Positions 1 through 8,502 of a stretch of DNA of 15,956 nt are shown in pieces (position 1 is the first letter of the stretch; the number at the start of each line of letters is the position of its first letter). The notes beneath the pieces are model-generated. The model did not search any database. It had not been told where the DNA came from and was given only the letters and a program-made list of their open reading frames with translations. Origin of the DNA: Desulfuromonadales bacterium (GTDB lineage Bacteria; Desulfobacterota; Desulfuromonadia; Desulfuromonadales; UBA2294); NCBI GenBank assembly GCA_014859615.1, contig JACUTX010000040.1, positions 1 to 15,956 of the forward strand. Reading direction: 5' to 3'. The translations under genes were made by a program, and so were the position numbers.

Positions 1-187
1 GTTCACGGATAAGATCGTTAACATCAAGACCATGAGCTCGGGCACCGAGCGTCAGGGTTTCGTTATCGACACCGCCGCACCCCATACAGGCCAGATTGAA
101 TTTATTCTTGAGCATTTTTCCGACTTCCGGACTCATTTTTAAAACCTGGCCGAAGGTCATATCGGCTGTTACTTTTTTTGTTTTCAT
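1..187 (-). CDS. DUF1858-type CxxC redox-domain protein (partial, C-terminus outside window)
   Basis: Only the first 62 codons are inside the window. I translated them from the minus strand starting at the ATG at 187-185. The peptide begins MKTKKVTADMTFGQVLK and carries a CMGC (CxxC) pair at residues 34 and 37, followed by a helical stretch ending near GLDVNDLIRE. This matches the small DUF1858 fold ('hybrid-cluster-protein-associated disulfide' domain), which usually runs about 65-75 residues and has its CxxC at this place. The start lies 4 bases after the greA stop. Its likely ribosome binding site (AGGTGAG) overlaps the end of greA, so the two genes are probably translationally coupled. 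The partner and reaction are unknown; a thiol/disulfide or metal-binding role is inferred from the cysteines only. A C-terminal extension cannot be excluded because the gene runs off the window. Confidence 0.8.
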   Translation of the reverse strand, partial: MKTKKVTADMTFGQVLKMSPEVGKMLKNKFNLACMGCGGVDNETLTLGARAHGLDVNDLIRE

Positions 188-191
188 CGTC

Positions 192-668
192 TCACCTGTA
201 AGCAATATCGATAATTTCGTACACTTTAACCCCGGAAGGGACCCTGATGTGGACTTCGTCATCGATATGATGACCAATTAAAGCTTTACCGACCGGAGAT
301 GTTATTGAAATTTTCCCCTCTTTAATGTTCGCCTCTTCCTCGCCGACGATCTGGTAGGTTACTTCTTTTTCCGTATCGACATCGAGCATGGTAACGGTTG
401 CGCCAAAAACGATATTTTCGGCATTAAGCTGTGTCGGGTCAATGACCTGCGCCCGGGCGATTTTACTGTTTAATTCTTGAATACGCCCTTCTATCATCCC
501 CTGTTTTTCTTTGGCGGCATCGTATTCAGCATTTTCAGACAGGTCCCCATGATCGCGAGCCAATGCGATTTCATTTACGACTTTTGGTCGCTCTACACGA
601 ACCAGACGTTTCAACTCTTCCTGAAGACTTTGGTGGCTGGCGGGGGTCATTGGTACACGATCAGACAT
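192..668 (-). CDS. greA: Transcript cleavage/elongation factor GreA
   Basis: The 158-residue product has the usual length of GreA, the factor that enters the RNA polymerase secondary channel and stimulates cleavage of backtracked RNA. Residues 1 to about 75 form the antiparallel coiled coil. Its tip motif ARDHGDLSENAEYD carries the acidic pair D42 and E45, which correspond to the catalytic Asp/Glu of E. coli GreA. Residues from about 80 to 158 are the FKBP-like C-terminal domain (GKALIGHHIDDEVHIRVPSG...). The ATG at 668 follows AAGGAAAA at good spacing. The gene lies 74 bases after the first carB stop, behind a hairpin that may end part of the carB transcript. It runs straight into the CxxC gene. 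A carB-greA neighbourhood is familiar in Desulfuromonadales. Assignment is firm; GreB is less likely given the genomic context and tip sequence. Confidence 0.96.
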   Translation of the reverse strand: MSDRVPMTPASHQSLQEELKRLVRVERPKVVNEIALARDHGDLSENAEYDAAKEKQGMIEGRIQELNSKIARAQVIDPTQLNAENIVFGATVTMLDVDTEKEVTYQIVGEEEANIKEGKISITSPVGKALIGHHIDDEVHIRVPSGVKVYEIIDIAYR

Positions 669-680
669 AACTTTTCCTTT

Positions 681-717
681 GATAATAAAATGACCGGACG
701 AGGTAAACCCCGCCCGG
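681..717 (-). terminator. Possible weak intrinsic terminator between carB and greA
   Basis: On the minus strand, arms CCGGGCGGGG (717-708) and CCTCGTCCGG (703-694) form a 10-bp stem in RNA with two G-U pairs, around a UUUA loop. The tail is UCAUUUUAUUAUC, which is U-rich but broken. The same sequence read on the plus strand has two A/C mismatches, so the structure is better on the minus strand, the direction of carB transcription. It could reduce read-through from carB into greA rather than stop it fully. Strength is inferred from the structure only. Confidence 0.5.
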
Positions 718-742
718 CAGTATCGTTCCTGTTGCAGTAAAT

Positions 743-3700
743 TTAGCGGAGATAATAACCTTGAATTGTTTCGACGTCAAGCCCTTCGCGTTGCATGGCT
801 AAAATTCCATCAACTGCAGCATGCATACCGGCAACCGTTGTAAAGTAAGCAACACTGTGCATCAAAGCTGTCCGCCGAATCGAATAAGAATCAATGACGG
901 ATTGAGCTCCGAAAGTCGTATTGAAAACCATGGTAATTTCGTTGTTTTTAAGAGCGTCAACGCAGTGCGGGCGCCCCTCTTTTACCTTGTTGATTAATTC
1001 AACCTCGACACCATGTTCCTGCAGGTAGTGGGCAGTCCCGTCAGTGGCAACCAGCTTGAATCCGGAGAGAGAGAGTTTGCGCACCGGGTCGAGAATCTGT
1101 TCCTTATCTTCATCCTTGACACTTACAAAAACTTTTCCGCCAAGAGGGAGGTTGACCCCGGCACCGATTTGGGCTTTGGCGAAGGCCCGGCCAAATTCCT
1201 TATCAATCCCCATGACCTCTCCGGTCGATTTCATCTCTGGTCCAAGCAGGGTGTCGACCCCGGGAAATTTTACAAACGGAAAGACAGCTTCTTTGACGGA
1301 GAAATAATTGGGAATTATTTCTCCGCTGATGCCGAGCTCGGCCAGGCTTTTGCCAGCCATAACCCGGGCGGCGATTTTAGCCAGTGGGCGACCGGTCGCT
1401 TTGGAGACAAACGGGGCGGTACGACTCGCCCTCGGATTGACTTCGATCAGGTAGATCTCCCCTTTTCTGACGGCAAACTGGATATTCATCAGTCCGACGA
1501 CACCGATCTCCAGAGCAAGAGCAACTGTCTGACGACGAATTTCGTTTTGAATCGACATGTCGAGTGAGTACGGCGGCAAGGTGCAGGCCGAATCGCCAGA
1601 ATGAATACCGGCTTCTTCTATGTGCTGCATAATCCCGCCGATAACAACCTCTTTGCCATCGCACAAGGCATCAACATCGACCTCAATGGCCGCTTCCAGA
1701 AATTTATCTACCAGAATGGGATGACCTGGCGAAATTTTTACCGCGTAAAGCATATAACTGCGCAGCGCTTCCACATCATAGACGATCTCCATGGCGCGTC
1801 CCCCCAGAACATAAGATGGGCGAACGACAACCGGATAACCGATCTCTTTGGCGACCTCTTCGGCATCTTCGAGTGAACGGGCGATGCCGTTGGTGGGTTG
1901 TTTCAGATTGAGCTTATGCAGTAAAGCCTGAAATCGTTCACGGTCTTCAGCCCGGTCGATTGCATCAGGGGATGTTCCGATGATCGGGACGCCGGCCGCT
2001 TCGAGGGCGACGGCTAATTTCAGCGGTGTCTGCCCGCCGAACTGCACAATCACTCCGACCGGCTTTTCGATTTCAACGATCTCCAGAACATCTTCTAAAG
2101 TGAGAGGTTCAAAATAGAGACGATCTGAAGTGTCATAATCGGTCGAAACCGTCTCTGGATTACAGTTGACCATGATCGTCTCGTAGCCGTCTTCAGCGAG
2201 GGCAAAAAGACCATGGACACAACAGTAGTCGAATTCGATCCCTTGGCCGATACGGTTTGGTCCGCCACCAAGAATGATGATCTTATTGCGATCCGTCGGT
2301 GCCGCCTCGCACTCTTGTTCGTAGGTCGAGTAGAAATATGGCGTGTAAGCCTCAAATTCAGCGCCGCAGGTATCGACCCGCTTATAGACGGGACGCACCC
2401 CGCTCTCGATTCGTTTCTGCCGAATGGTCGATTCATCCGTCTTCCAGAGCAGAGCCAGACGCTTGTCAGAAAAACCGTACTGTTTGGCTTCGCGTAGCAG
2501 ATCGGTGAACTCTGCGTCCCCCTGACCGAACAGATGTGTTGCTGCGATCAGTTCTTCTTCTTTATTGATAATTTGGCGGATATTTTCGACAAACCATGGA
2601 TCGATGCCGGTCAGATTACAGATCCGCTCGGTGCCGAATCCGCAGCGGATCGCATCCCCCATATACCAGAGTCGTTCCCAGTTCGGGACGAGGAGTTTCG
2701 CTTCGATCTCTTTTTCCTGCTCTTTTGAAATCTTTGCCGGGGCACGGCACGGCTCTTCAAACAGGCGGCTTTCGAATCCATAAGAATCGATTTCAAGAGA
2801 CCGGAGCGCTTTCTGGAACGATTCTTTAAAGGTTCGTCCGATCGCCATAACTTCGCCGACCGATTTCATCTGTGTGGTCAGTGTCGCATCCGCCTGTTGG
2901 AATTTTTCAAAGGTAAAGCGGGGGATCTTGGTGACAACATAATCGATGGTCGGCTCAAATGAGGCGAGAGTCTCCCGGGTAATGTCGTTGGTGATTTCAT
3001 CGAGGGTATACCCGACGGAGAGCTTGGCGGCAATCTTGGCAATCGGGAAACCGGTCGCCTTGGAAGCGAGGGCTGAAGAACGGGAGACGCGGGGGTTCAT
3101 TTCAATCACAACCAGACGCCCATCGACCGGATTGATTCCGAACTGGATATTTGAACCGCCGGTTTCAACGCCGATTTCACGGATAATACGGATCGAGACA
3201 TCGCGCATAATCTGGTATTCTTTGTCGGTCAGTGTCTGTGCCGGGGCAACGGTGATCGAATCACCCGTGTGCACCCCCATCGCATCGAAATTTTCAATCG
3301 AGCAGATTATTACGACATTGTCCGCCAGATCGCGCATGACTTCCAGCTCATACTCTTTCCAGCCGATCACCGATTCTTCAATCAGAATTTCATCGGTCGG
3401 TGAGGCGTCGATACCAGCCAGGATAATCTGCTGATACTCTTCCATGTTGTAAGCGATACCGCCACCGGAACCGCCAAGAGTAAACGAGGGGCGGATAATC
3501 GCCGGAAAACCGATCGATTCGATGATCTGCATCGCCTCTTCTTCGGAATGAGCCAGCCCGGATTTCGGGACAGCGACGCCGATCCTCTCCATTGCTCCCT
3601 TGAACAGGGTGCGGTCTTCGGCCATTTCGATTGCCGGGAGTTTGGCTCCGATTAATTCAACGCCATATTTTTCAAGAGTACCGTCTTTTGCGACTGCAAC

Positions 3701-3997
3701 CGCCGTATTGAGCGCTGTCTGACCGCCGAGAGTCGGCAATAGAGCGTCGGGGCGTTCTTTGGCAATAATTTTTATGAGTGACTCCGGCGTTACCGGTTCA
3801 ATATAAGTTCGATCAGCAAAATCGGGATCGGTCATGATGGTTGCCGGATTTGAATTGAGAAGAATGACTTCGTATCCCTCCTCTTGCAAAGCCTTGCAGG
3901 CTTGCGTTCCGCTGTAATCAAATTCGCAGGCCTGACCGATGACAATCGGCCCAGCGCCGATAATCAGGATCTTTTTGATATCCGTACGTTTTGGCAT
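743..3997 (-). CDS. carB: Carbamoyl-phosphate synthase large subunit, copy 1 (distal; canonical proteobacterial type)
   Basis: The 1084-residue protein is a complete CarB. It makes carbamoyl phosphate from bicarbonate, ATP and ammonia channelled from CarA, for pyrimidines and arginine. The carboxyphosphate half covers about residues 1-400 (GAGPIVIGQ 14-22, AEDR 126-129, GGSGGG 175-180, EMNPR 299-303). An oligomerisation region spans about 401-565. The carbamoyl-phosphate half spans about 570-940 (LGGGPNRIGQG 576-586, AEDR 683-686, EVNPR 852-856). The MGS-like effector domain runs from about 945 to 1084. Compared with E. coli, the IMP/UMP pocket looks intact: S959, K965, T985/T988, K1004 and N1026-T1027-T1028. 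The ornithine-site E793 and D802 are also present. The ATG at 3997 follows AAGGGAA. It lies 42 bases after a second, diverged carB, so one carA serves two large subunits. Confidence 0.96.
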   Translation of the reverse strand: MPKRTDIKKILIIGAGPIVIGQACEFDYSGTQACKALQEEGYEVILLNSNPATIMTDPDFADRTYIEPVTPESLIKIIAKERPDALLPTLGGQTALNTAVAVAKDGTLEKYGVELIGAKLPAIEMAEDRTLFKGAMERIGVAVPKSGLAHSEEEAMQIIESIGFPAIIRPSFTLGGSGGGIAYNMEEYQQIILAGIDASPTDEILIEESVIGWKEYELEVMRDLADNVVIICSIENFDAMGVHTGDSITVAPAQTLTDKEYQIMRDVSIRIIREIGVETGGSNIQFGINPVDGRLVVIEMNPRVSRSSALASKATGFPIAKIAAKLSVGYTLDEITNDITRETLASFEPTIDYVVTKIPRFTFEKFQQADATLTTQMKSVGEVMAIGRTFKESFQKALRSLEIDSYGFESRLFEEPCRAPAKISKEQEKEIEAKLLVPNWERLWYMGDAIRCGFGTERICNLTGIDPWFVENIRQIINKEEELIAATHLFGQGDAEFTDLLREAKQYGFSDKRLALLWKTDESTIRQKRIESGVRPVYKRVDTCGAEFEAYTPYFYSTYEQECEAAPTDRNKIIILGGGPNRIGQGIEFDYCCVHGLFALAEDGYETIMVNCNPETVSTDYDTSDRLYFEPLTLEDVLEIVEIEKPVGVIVQFGGQTPLKLAVALEAAGVPIIGTSPDAIDRAEDRERFQALLHKLNLKQPTNGIARSLEDAEEVAKEIGYPVVVRPSYVLGGRAMEIVYDVEALRSYMLYAVKISPGHPILVDKFLEAAIEVDVDALCDGKEVVIGGIMQHIEEAGIHSGDSACTLPPYSLDMSIQNEIRRQTVALALEIGVVGLMNIQFAVRKGEIYLIEVNPRASRTAPFVSKATGRPLAKIAARVMAGKSLAELGISGEIIPNYFSVKEAVFPFVKFPGVDTLLGPEMKSTGEVMGIDKEFGRAFAKAQIGAGVNLPLGGKVFVSVKDEDKEQILDPVRKLSLSGFKLVATDGTAHYLQEHGVEVELINKVKEGRPHCVDALKNNEITMVFNTTFGAQSVIDSYSIRRTALMHSVAYFTTVAGMHAAVDGILAMQREGLDVETIQGYYLR

Positions 3998-4039
3998 AAT
4001 GTTCCCTTAAAAATGCTGTTTAAAAATGGAATAGTATTG

Positions 4040-7000
4040 TTAATCGAGATCAGCATGATACTCCTGCAACGAGCGGACGCACCCTTTGTTACGTAATCTC
4101 GCGTCAATCCCTGCCGCTGCAGCCTGAGCGGCTGCGGCGGTTGTGATGTAGGGGACCTTGTAGCGGATGGCGGTTTTTCGTATATAGGAATCATCGTGCA
4201 GACTCTGTTTGCCGATGGGAGTGTTGATCACCAGTTGAATTTCACCATTTTTCAATGCATCGCCAATATTGGGTCGTCCTTCGTGCATTTTTAAAATTGA
4301 TTCGACTGCCACGCCTTGCGTATGCAGAAAATCAGCGGTACCCGAGGTTGCCCGCAGACTGAAACCGAGCACAACAAACATCCGCGCGGTTTCGAGAATT
4401 GCAGGTTTGTCGGCTTCGGCAATGGTAAATAAAACAGATCCTTTCAGCGGCAGGCAGGTACCGGTCGCTTCCTGGGCCTTATAGAAAGCCAAGCCGTAAC
4501 TGTCGGCCAGGCCCAGAACTTCACCGGTCGAGCGCATTTCAGGACCAAGCACCGGATCAACCTCTGGGAACATATTAAAGGGGAACACTGCTTCTTTAAC
4601 ACCGAAATAAGGAACCTGCTTTTGTTTCAGGTCAAATTCGAGCAGTGATTTCCCCAGCATCGCCTGTACGGCCAGACGTGGCATGGGGATAGAGCAAACT
4701 TTTGAGACCAACGGCACCGTGCGGCTGGCGCGCGGGTTGGCTTCGAGGATATAGACCTGATTCTGGTGAATCGCATACTGAATATTCATCAAGCCGATAA
4801 CCCCCATCTCAATTGCAATTCGCCGGGTGTATTCGGTCATGGTTGCAAGATGTTCCGGCCTGATATTGACGGGTGGAATCACACAGGCTGAATCGCCCGA
4901 GTGCACCCCAGCCATTTCAATATGTTCCATCACTGCCGGGACAAAAGCGTTGACGCCATCACAGATAGCATCGGCTTCAGCTTCGACCGCATTGTCGAGA
5001 AAACGGTCGATCAGGATCGGTCGTTCGGGGGCAATATCGACCGCTTTCTGCAGATATTCGCGCAGCATCTCTTCATCGTGAACAATCTCCATCGCCCGGC
5101 CACCAAGTACGTATGAGGGACGAACGATCAGCGGATAACCGATGCGTAACGCAATTTTGAGCGCTTGCTCCAGAGTACTGGCCATCCCCGATTCAGGCTG
5201 TGGAATATTGAGCTTGCCCATAATGGCATTAAACTGCTCCCGGTCTTCAGCCATGTCGATTGTCTGGGGGGATGTGCCGATAATTTTTACCCCGGCCGCC
5301 TGTAATTCGGCGGCAATATTGAGCGGGGTCTGGCCGCCAAACTGGACGACCACCCCTTCTGGTTGTTCTTTATTATAGATTGATAGTACGTCTTCAACAG
5401 TTAAGGGCTCAAAGTAGAGTTTGTCCGAGGTGTCATAATCGGTCGAGACAGTTTCGGGGTTGCAGTTGACCATAATCGTTTCGTATCCGGCCTCACGCAG
5501 GGCCAAGGCGGTATGGACGCAGCAGTAATCGAACTCAATCCCCTGCCCGATCCGGTTGGGGCCGCCACCCAGTACCATGATTTTTTTTCGGTTGCTGACC
5601 GGTACCGAATCTGTGCTGTTGTAGGACGAAAAATAGTAGGCAGCATTTTCGACGCCGCTGACCGGTACCGCTTCCCAAGCTTCGCAGATTCCGAGTGCCA
5701 ATCGACGCTCGCGCACAGCTGTTTCAGGCAGGTCGAGAATCTGCGCCAGATAACGGTCAGCGAAACCGTCCTGTTTAGCCTGCCGCAGCAGGTTATCGGG
5801 AGGGAGTTGCCCGACATGCGTCAAGAGTCGATTTTCCAACTCGACCAACTCATGCATCTGCTGCAAAAACCAGACTTTGATGCCGGTGCGCTGTGACAGA
5901 AATTCAATATCCCCCCCTTTACGCAACGCTTCGTAGAGGATAAACTGCCGCTCACTGCTCGGTTCGGCCAGAAGTTCCAATAGTTCATCAAGGGATTTGC
6001 TGTTGAAATCCTTGGCAAAGCCAAGTCCGTAACGGCCATTCTCTAGCGAGCGGATCGCCTTTTGCATCGCTTCCTTATAGTTTTTGCCGATGCTCATTAC
6101 CTCGCCGACCGCACGCATCTGCGTGCCAAGCTGGTCTTTGACCCCTTTGAACTTTTCAAATGCCCAGCGGGCAAACTTGACGACGACATAATCCCCGCTC
6201 GGGGTATATTTTTCGAGCGTCCCGTCACGCCAGTAGGGTATTTCATCCAACGTCAACCCTGTCGCCAGCATGGCTGAGACCAATGCAATCGGGAAACCGG
6301 TCGCTTTTGACGCCAGTGCCGAAGAACGGGACGTGCGTGGATTGATCTCAATCACCACCACGCGGTCACTGATGGGATCATGAGCGAATTGAACATTGGT
6401 GCCGCCGATCACTTCGATGGCATCGACGATCCGGTAGGCGTAATCCTGCAGTCGCGCCTGAAGCTCGGCGCTGATCGTGAGCATCGGCGCGGTGCAGAAG
6501 GAATCGCCGGTATGGACGCCCATGGCATCGACATTTTCAATAAAGCAGACGGTGATCTTATTATTTTTGGCATCGCGCACCACCTCCAACTCAAGCTCTT
6601 CCCAGCCACGCACAGATTCCTCAATTAATATCTGGCTGACCGGGCTTAAGGAGAGCCCGCGTGAAGCGATATCTTCAAACTCTTCGAGATTGTAGGCAAA
6701 CCCGCCACCGGTCCCTCCCATGGTGTACGCCGGGCGAATGACGACCGGCAGACCGGTGCGCTGGATGATTTCGCGAGCCTGATTCATGTTAGTGGCAATT
6801 TCGCTGCGGGCCGTTTCGATATGGAGTTGATCCATGGTCTGCTTGAAAGTTTCGCGATCTTCCCCGCGCTTGATGGCAGCGAGATTCACTCCAATGACTT
6901 CAACCTGGTACTGATCGAGTACCCCGGCTTCAGCCAACGCCATCGACAGGTTAAGAGCCGTCTGACCACCCAGATTGGGTAACAAGGCGTCAGGACGCTC

Positions 7001-7240
7001 CTTGGCGATAATTTCGGTCAGACTGGCAATATTGAGTGGCTCAATATAGGTCGCATCGGCCAGATCCGGGTCGGTCATGATCGTCGCCGGATTCGAGTTG
7101 ACCAGCACAATCTGATAACCAAGCTTGCGCAGCGCCTTACACGCCTGGGTGCCGGAATAGTCAAACTCGCAAGCTTGTCCAATGATAATCGGGCCAGAGC
7201 CAATGATTAGAATTTTTTTAATGTCTGTACGTTTTGGCAT
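4040..7240 (-). CDS. carB: Carbamoyl-phosphate synthase large subunit, copy 2 (proximal to carA; divergent type)
   Basis: The 1066-residue protein is a second complete CarB with both ATP-grasp halves. The first has GSGPIIIGQ 14-22, GEDR 126-129, GGTGGG 175-180 and EINPR 298-302. The second has LGGGPNRIGQG 557-567, AEDR 664-667 and EANPR 833-837. An MGS-like domain runs from about 930 to 1066. The first 14 residues equal those of the other copy, but the rest differs widely, mainly in the oligomerisation and effector regions, so this is not a recent duplicate. Several stretches (AIKRGEDR, VDAMGVHTGDSFCTAP, VSKVCSIPMPRLA) recall the CarB type I associate with Clostridia and Bacteroidetes, an inference from memory. 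In the effector pocket, T939 stands where E. coli has S948 and P1008 where it has T1017. Ornithine-site E775 and D783 remain. AAGAAGGAC precedes the ATG. carA lies 61 bases upstream. Confidence 0.95.
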   Translation of the reverse strand: MPKRTDIKKILIIGSGPIIIGQACEFDYSGTQACKALRKLGYQIVLVNSNPATIMTDPDLADATYIEPLNIASLTEIIAKERPDALLPNLGGQTALNLSMALAEAGVLDQYQVEVIGVNLAAIKRGEDRETFKQTMDQLHIETARSEIATNMNQAREIIQRTGLPVVIRPAYTMGGTGGGFAYNLEEFEDIASRGLSLSPVSQILIEESVRGWEELELEVVRDAKNNKITVCFIENVDAMGVHTGDSFCTAPMLTISAELQARLQDYAYRIVDAIEVIGGTNVQFAHDPISDRVVVIEINPRTSRSSALASKATGFPIALVSAMLATGLTLDEIPYWRDGTLEKYTPSGDYVVVKFARWAFEKFKGVKDQLGTQMRAVGEVMSIGKNYKEAMQKAIRSLENGRYGLGFAKDFNSKSLDELLELLAEPSSERQFILYEALRKGGDIEFLSQRTGIKVWFLQQMHELVELENRLLTHVGQLPPDNLLRQAKQDGFADRYLAQILDLPETAVRERRLALGICEAWEAVPVSGVENAAYYFSSYNSTDSVPVSNRKKIMVLGGGPNRIGQGIEFDYCCVHTALALREAGYETIMVNCNPETVSTDYDTSDKLYFEPLTVEDVLSIYNKEQPEGVVVQFGGQTPLNIAAELQAAGVKIIGTSPQTIDMAEDREQFNAIMGKLNIPQPESGMASTLEQALKIALRIGYPLIVRPSYVLGGRAMEIVHDEEMLREYLQKAVDIAPERPILIDRFLDNAVEAEADAICDGVNAFVPAVMEHIEMAGVHSGDSACVIPPVNIRPEHLATMTEYTRRIAIEMGVIGLMNIQYAIHQNQVYILEANPRASRTVPLVSKVCSIPMPRLAVQAMLGKSLLEFDLKQKQVPYFGVKEAVFPFNMFPEVDPVLGPEMRSTGEVLGLADSYGLAFYKAQEATGTCLPLKGSVLFTIAEADKPAILETARMFVVLGFSLRATSGTADFLHTQGVAVESILKMHEGRPNIGDALKNGEIQLVINTPIGKQSLHDDSYIRKTAIRYKVPYITTAAAAQAAAAGIDARLRNKGCVRSLQEYHADLD

Positions 7241-7301
7241 AATGTCCTTCTTTATCGTAATATGGGAGACTTTACTTTAAGTATCAATATATAAATAACC
7301 G

Positions 7302-8429
7302 TTATTTAGTCATTTTATGCGTCTTCATCATCTCGATAAAGTCATCAAAAAGATACTGGGCATCGTGTGGTCCGGGAGAGGCTTCGGGGTGATACTGAAC
7401 CGAAAATGCTGGCAGAGATTTATGACGAATCCCTTCGACTGTGTTGTCATTCAGATTGAGGTGTGTGACCGCAACATCGGCAGATAGAGTTCGCGCGTCG
7501 ACTGCAAACCCGTGATTTTGTGCCGTGATCTCTACGTTTGATCCGTCACCGTGCCGAACAGGCTGATTCCCGCCCCGATGCCCGAATTTAAGCTTATAGG
7601 TTTGGGCACCAAGCGCAATCGCCAGAAGTTGGTGGCCGAGACAGATCCCGAAGAGTGGAACCTTGCCGAGCAGTTGGCGGATGTTCTCCTGAGCATAAGC
7701 GATCGGCTCCGGGTCGCCGGGACCATTACTTAAGAAAACACCATCCGGCTGCATCGCCAGAACTTCTTCGGCTGAACTGGTTGCCGGAACGACAGTGACC
7801 TCGCAACGGCGATCGACCATATTACGAAGGATATTCTGTTTAATCCCAAAGTCGTATGCGACCACCTTGTAAAGCGGTTTATCCGTAACGGTTCTGAAAC
7901 CCGTTTCCAGACCCCACCCCCCCTCTTTCCATTGATATGCAGCTTTACAGGTTACCTCTTTAACCAGATCGCGGCCGACAATGGACGGCGCTTTATTCGC
8001 CTTGGCGATAACCGACTGCGGGTTCAGATCGATCGATGAGATGATCCCGGTCTGGGCCCCTTTGTCGCGGATGTGCCGAACCAGGGCCCGGGTATCGATC
8101 CCCTGGATACCGACAATATTGTGATTTTTCAGCCAGGCATCGAGACTCAATTCCGAACGCCAGTTACTCGGAAAATCGCACGCTTCCTTCACAACAAATC
8201 CGCTCAAGTGTGGTCGGCTCGATTCAGCGTCTTCACTGTTCACCCCGTAATTTCCGATCTGGGGGTATGTCATCGTCACGATTTCACCATGGTATGAAGG
8301 ATCCGTCAGGATTTCCTGATACCCGGTCATACTGGTGTTAAAAACGACCTCGCCGATCGTTTCGCCGATTGCACCAAGGGCCTTGCCGGACAACAGGGTC
8401 CCATCAGCCAGTGCCAGAATTGCCTTCAT
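7302..8429 (-). CDS. carA: Carbamoyl-phosphate synthase small (glutaminase) subunit
   Basis: The 375-residue protein is a full-length CarA. It hydrolyses glutamine and passes ammonia through a tunnel to CarB. The N-terminal CarA-specific domain covers about residues 1-150 (GEVVFNTSMTGYQEILTDPSY). The C-terminal class I glutamine amidotransferase domain covers about 185-370. Its nucleophile is C263 in GICLGHQ, with H347 and E349 in QYHPEASPGP completing the triad. The ATG at 8429 has a GGAG about 11 bases upstream. The gene follows pyrC by 73 bases and precedes the divergent carB by 61. It is the only carA in the window, so it must serve both carB products unless another copy lies elsewhere. 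The upstream gap has a weak promoter-like pair (TTTACA, 18 bases, GATACT) that I do not trust enough to list. Confidence 0.97.
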   Translation of the reverse strand: MKAILALADGTLLSGKALGAIGETIGEVVFNTSMTGYQEILTDPSYHGEIVTMTYPQIGNYGVNSEDAESSRPHLSGFVVKEACDFPSNWRSELSLDAWLKNHNIVGIQGIDTRALVRHIRDKGAQTGIISSIDLNPQSVIAKANKAPSIVGRDLVKEVTCKAAYQWKEGGWGLETGFRTVTDKPLYKVVAYDFGIKQNILRNMVDRRCEVTVVPATSSAEEVLAMQPDGVFLSNGPGDPEPIAYAQENIRQLLGKVPLFGICLGHQLLAIALGAQTYKLKFGHRGGNQPVRHGDGSNVEITAQNHGFAVDARTLSADVAVTHLNLNDNTVEGIRHKSLPAFSVQYHPEASPGPHDAQYLFDDFIEMMKTHKMTK

Positions 8430-8502
8430 AATCTTTGTAACTCCAATGCCCTAAAGTATCTGTGGGGATCATACAGCTTGTAAAAAAGACTTTTTAATTG
8501 TT

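Noticed and set aside
1013..1567. Long plus-strand open frame inside carB (184 codons), and many similar frames opposite carB, pyrC and lepA
   Set aside because: These are antisense shadows of well-supported genes, with no family motifs or consistent ribosome binding sites.
3998..4039. Direct repeat CATTTTTAA between the two carB genes as a recombination scar
   Set aside because: It is too short and low in complexity to mean anything, and the two genes are too diverged for a recent duplication junction.
7241..7301. AT-rich gap between carA and the first carB as an internal promoter (TTGATA ... TATTAC)
   Set aside because: The spacing is 19 bases and the -10 match is weak. It would be relevant to separate control of the two carB genes, but the sequence alone does not support it.
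8455..8484. Promoter-like TTTACA and GATACT, 18 bases apart, before carA
   Set aside because: The -10 is poor and the gap is simply AT-rich. The genes are continuous with the pyr operon.
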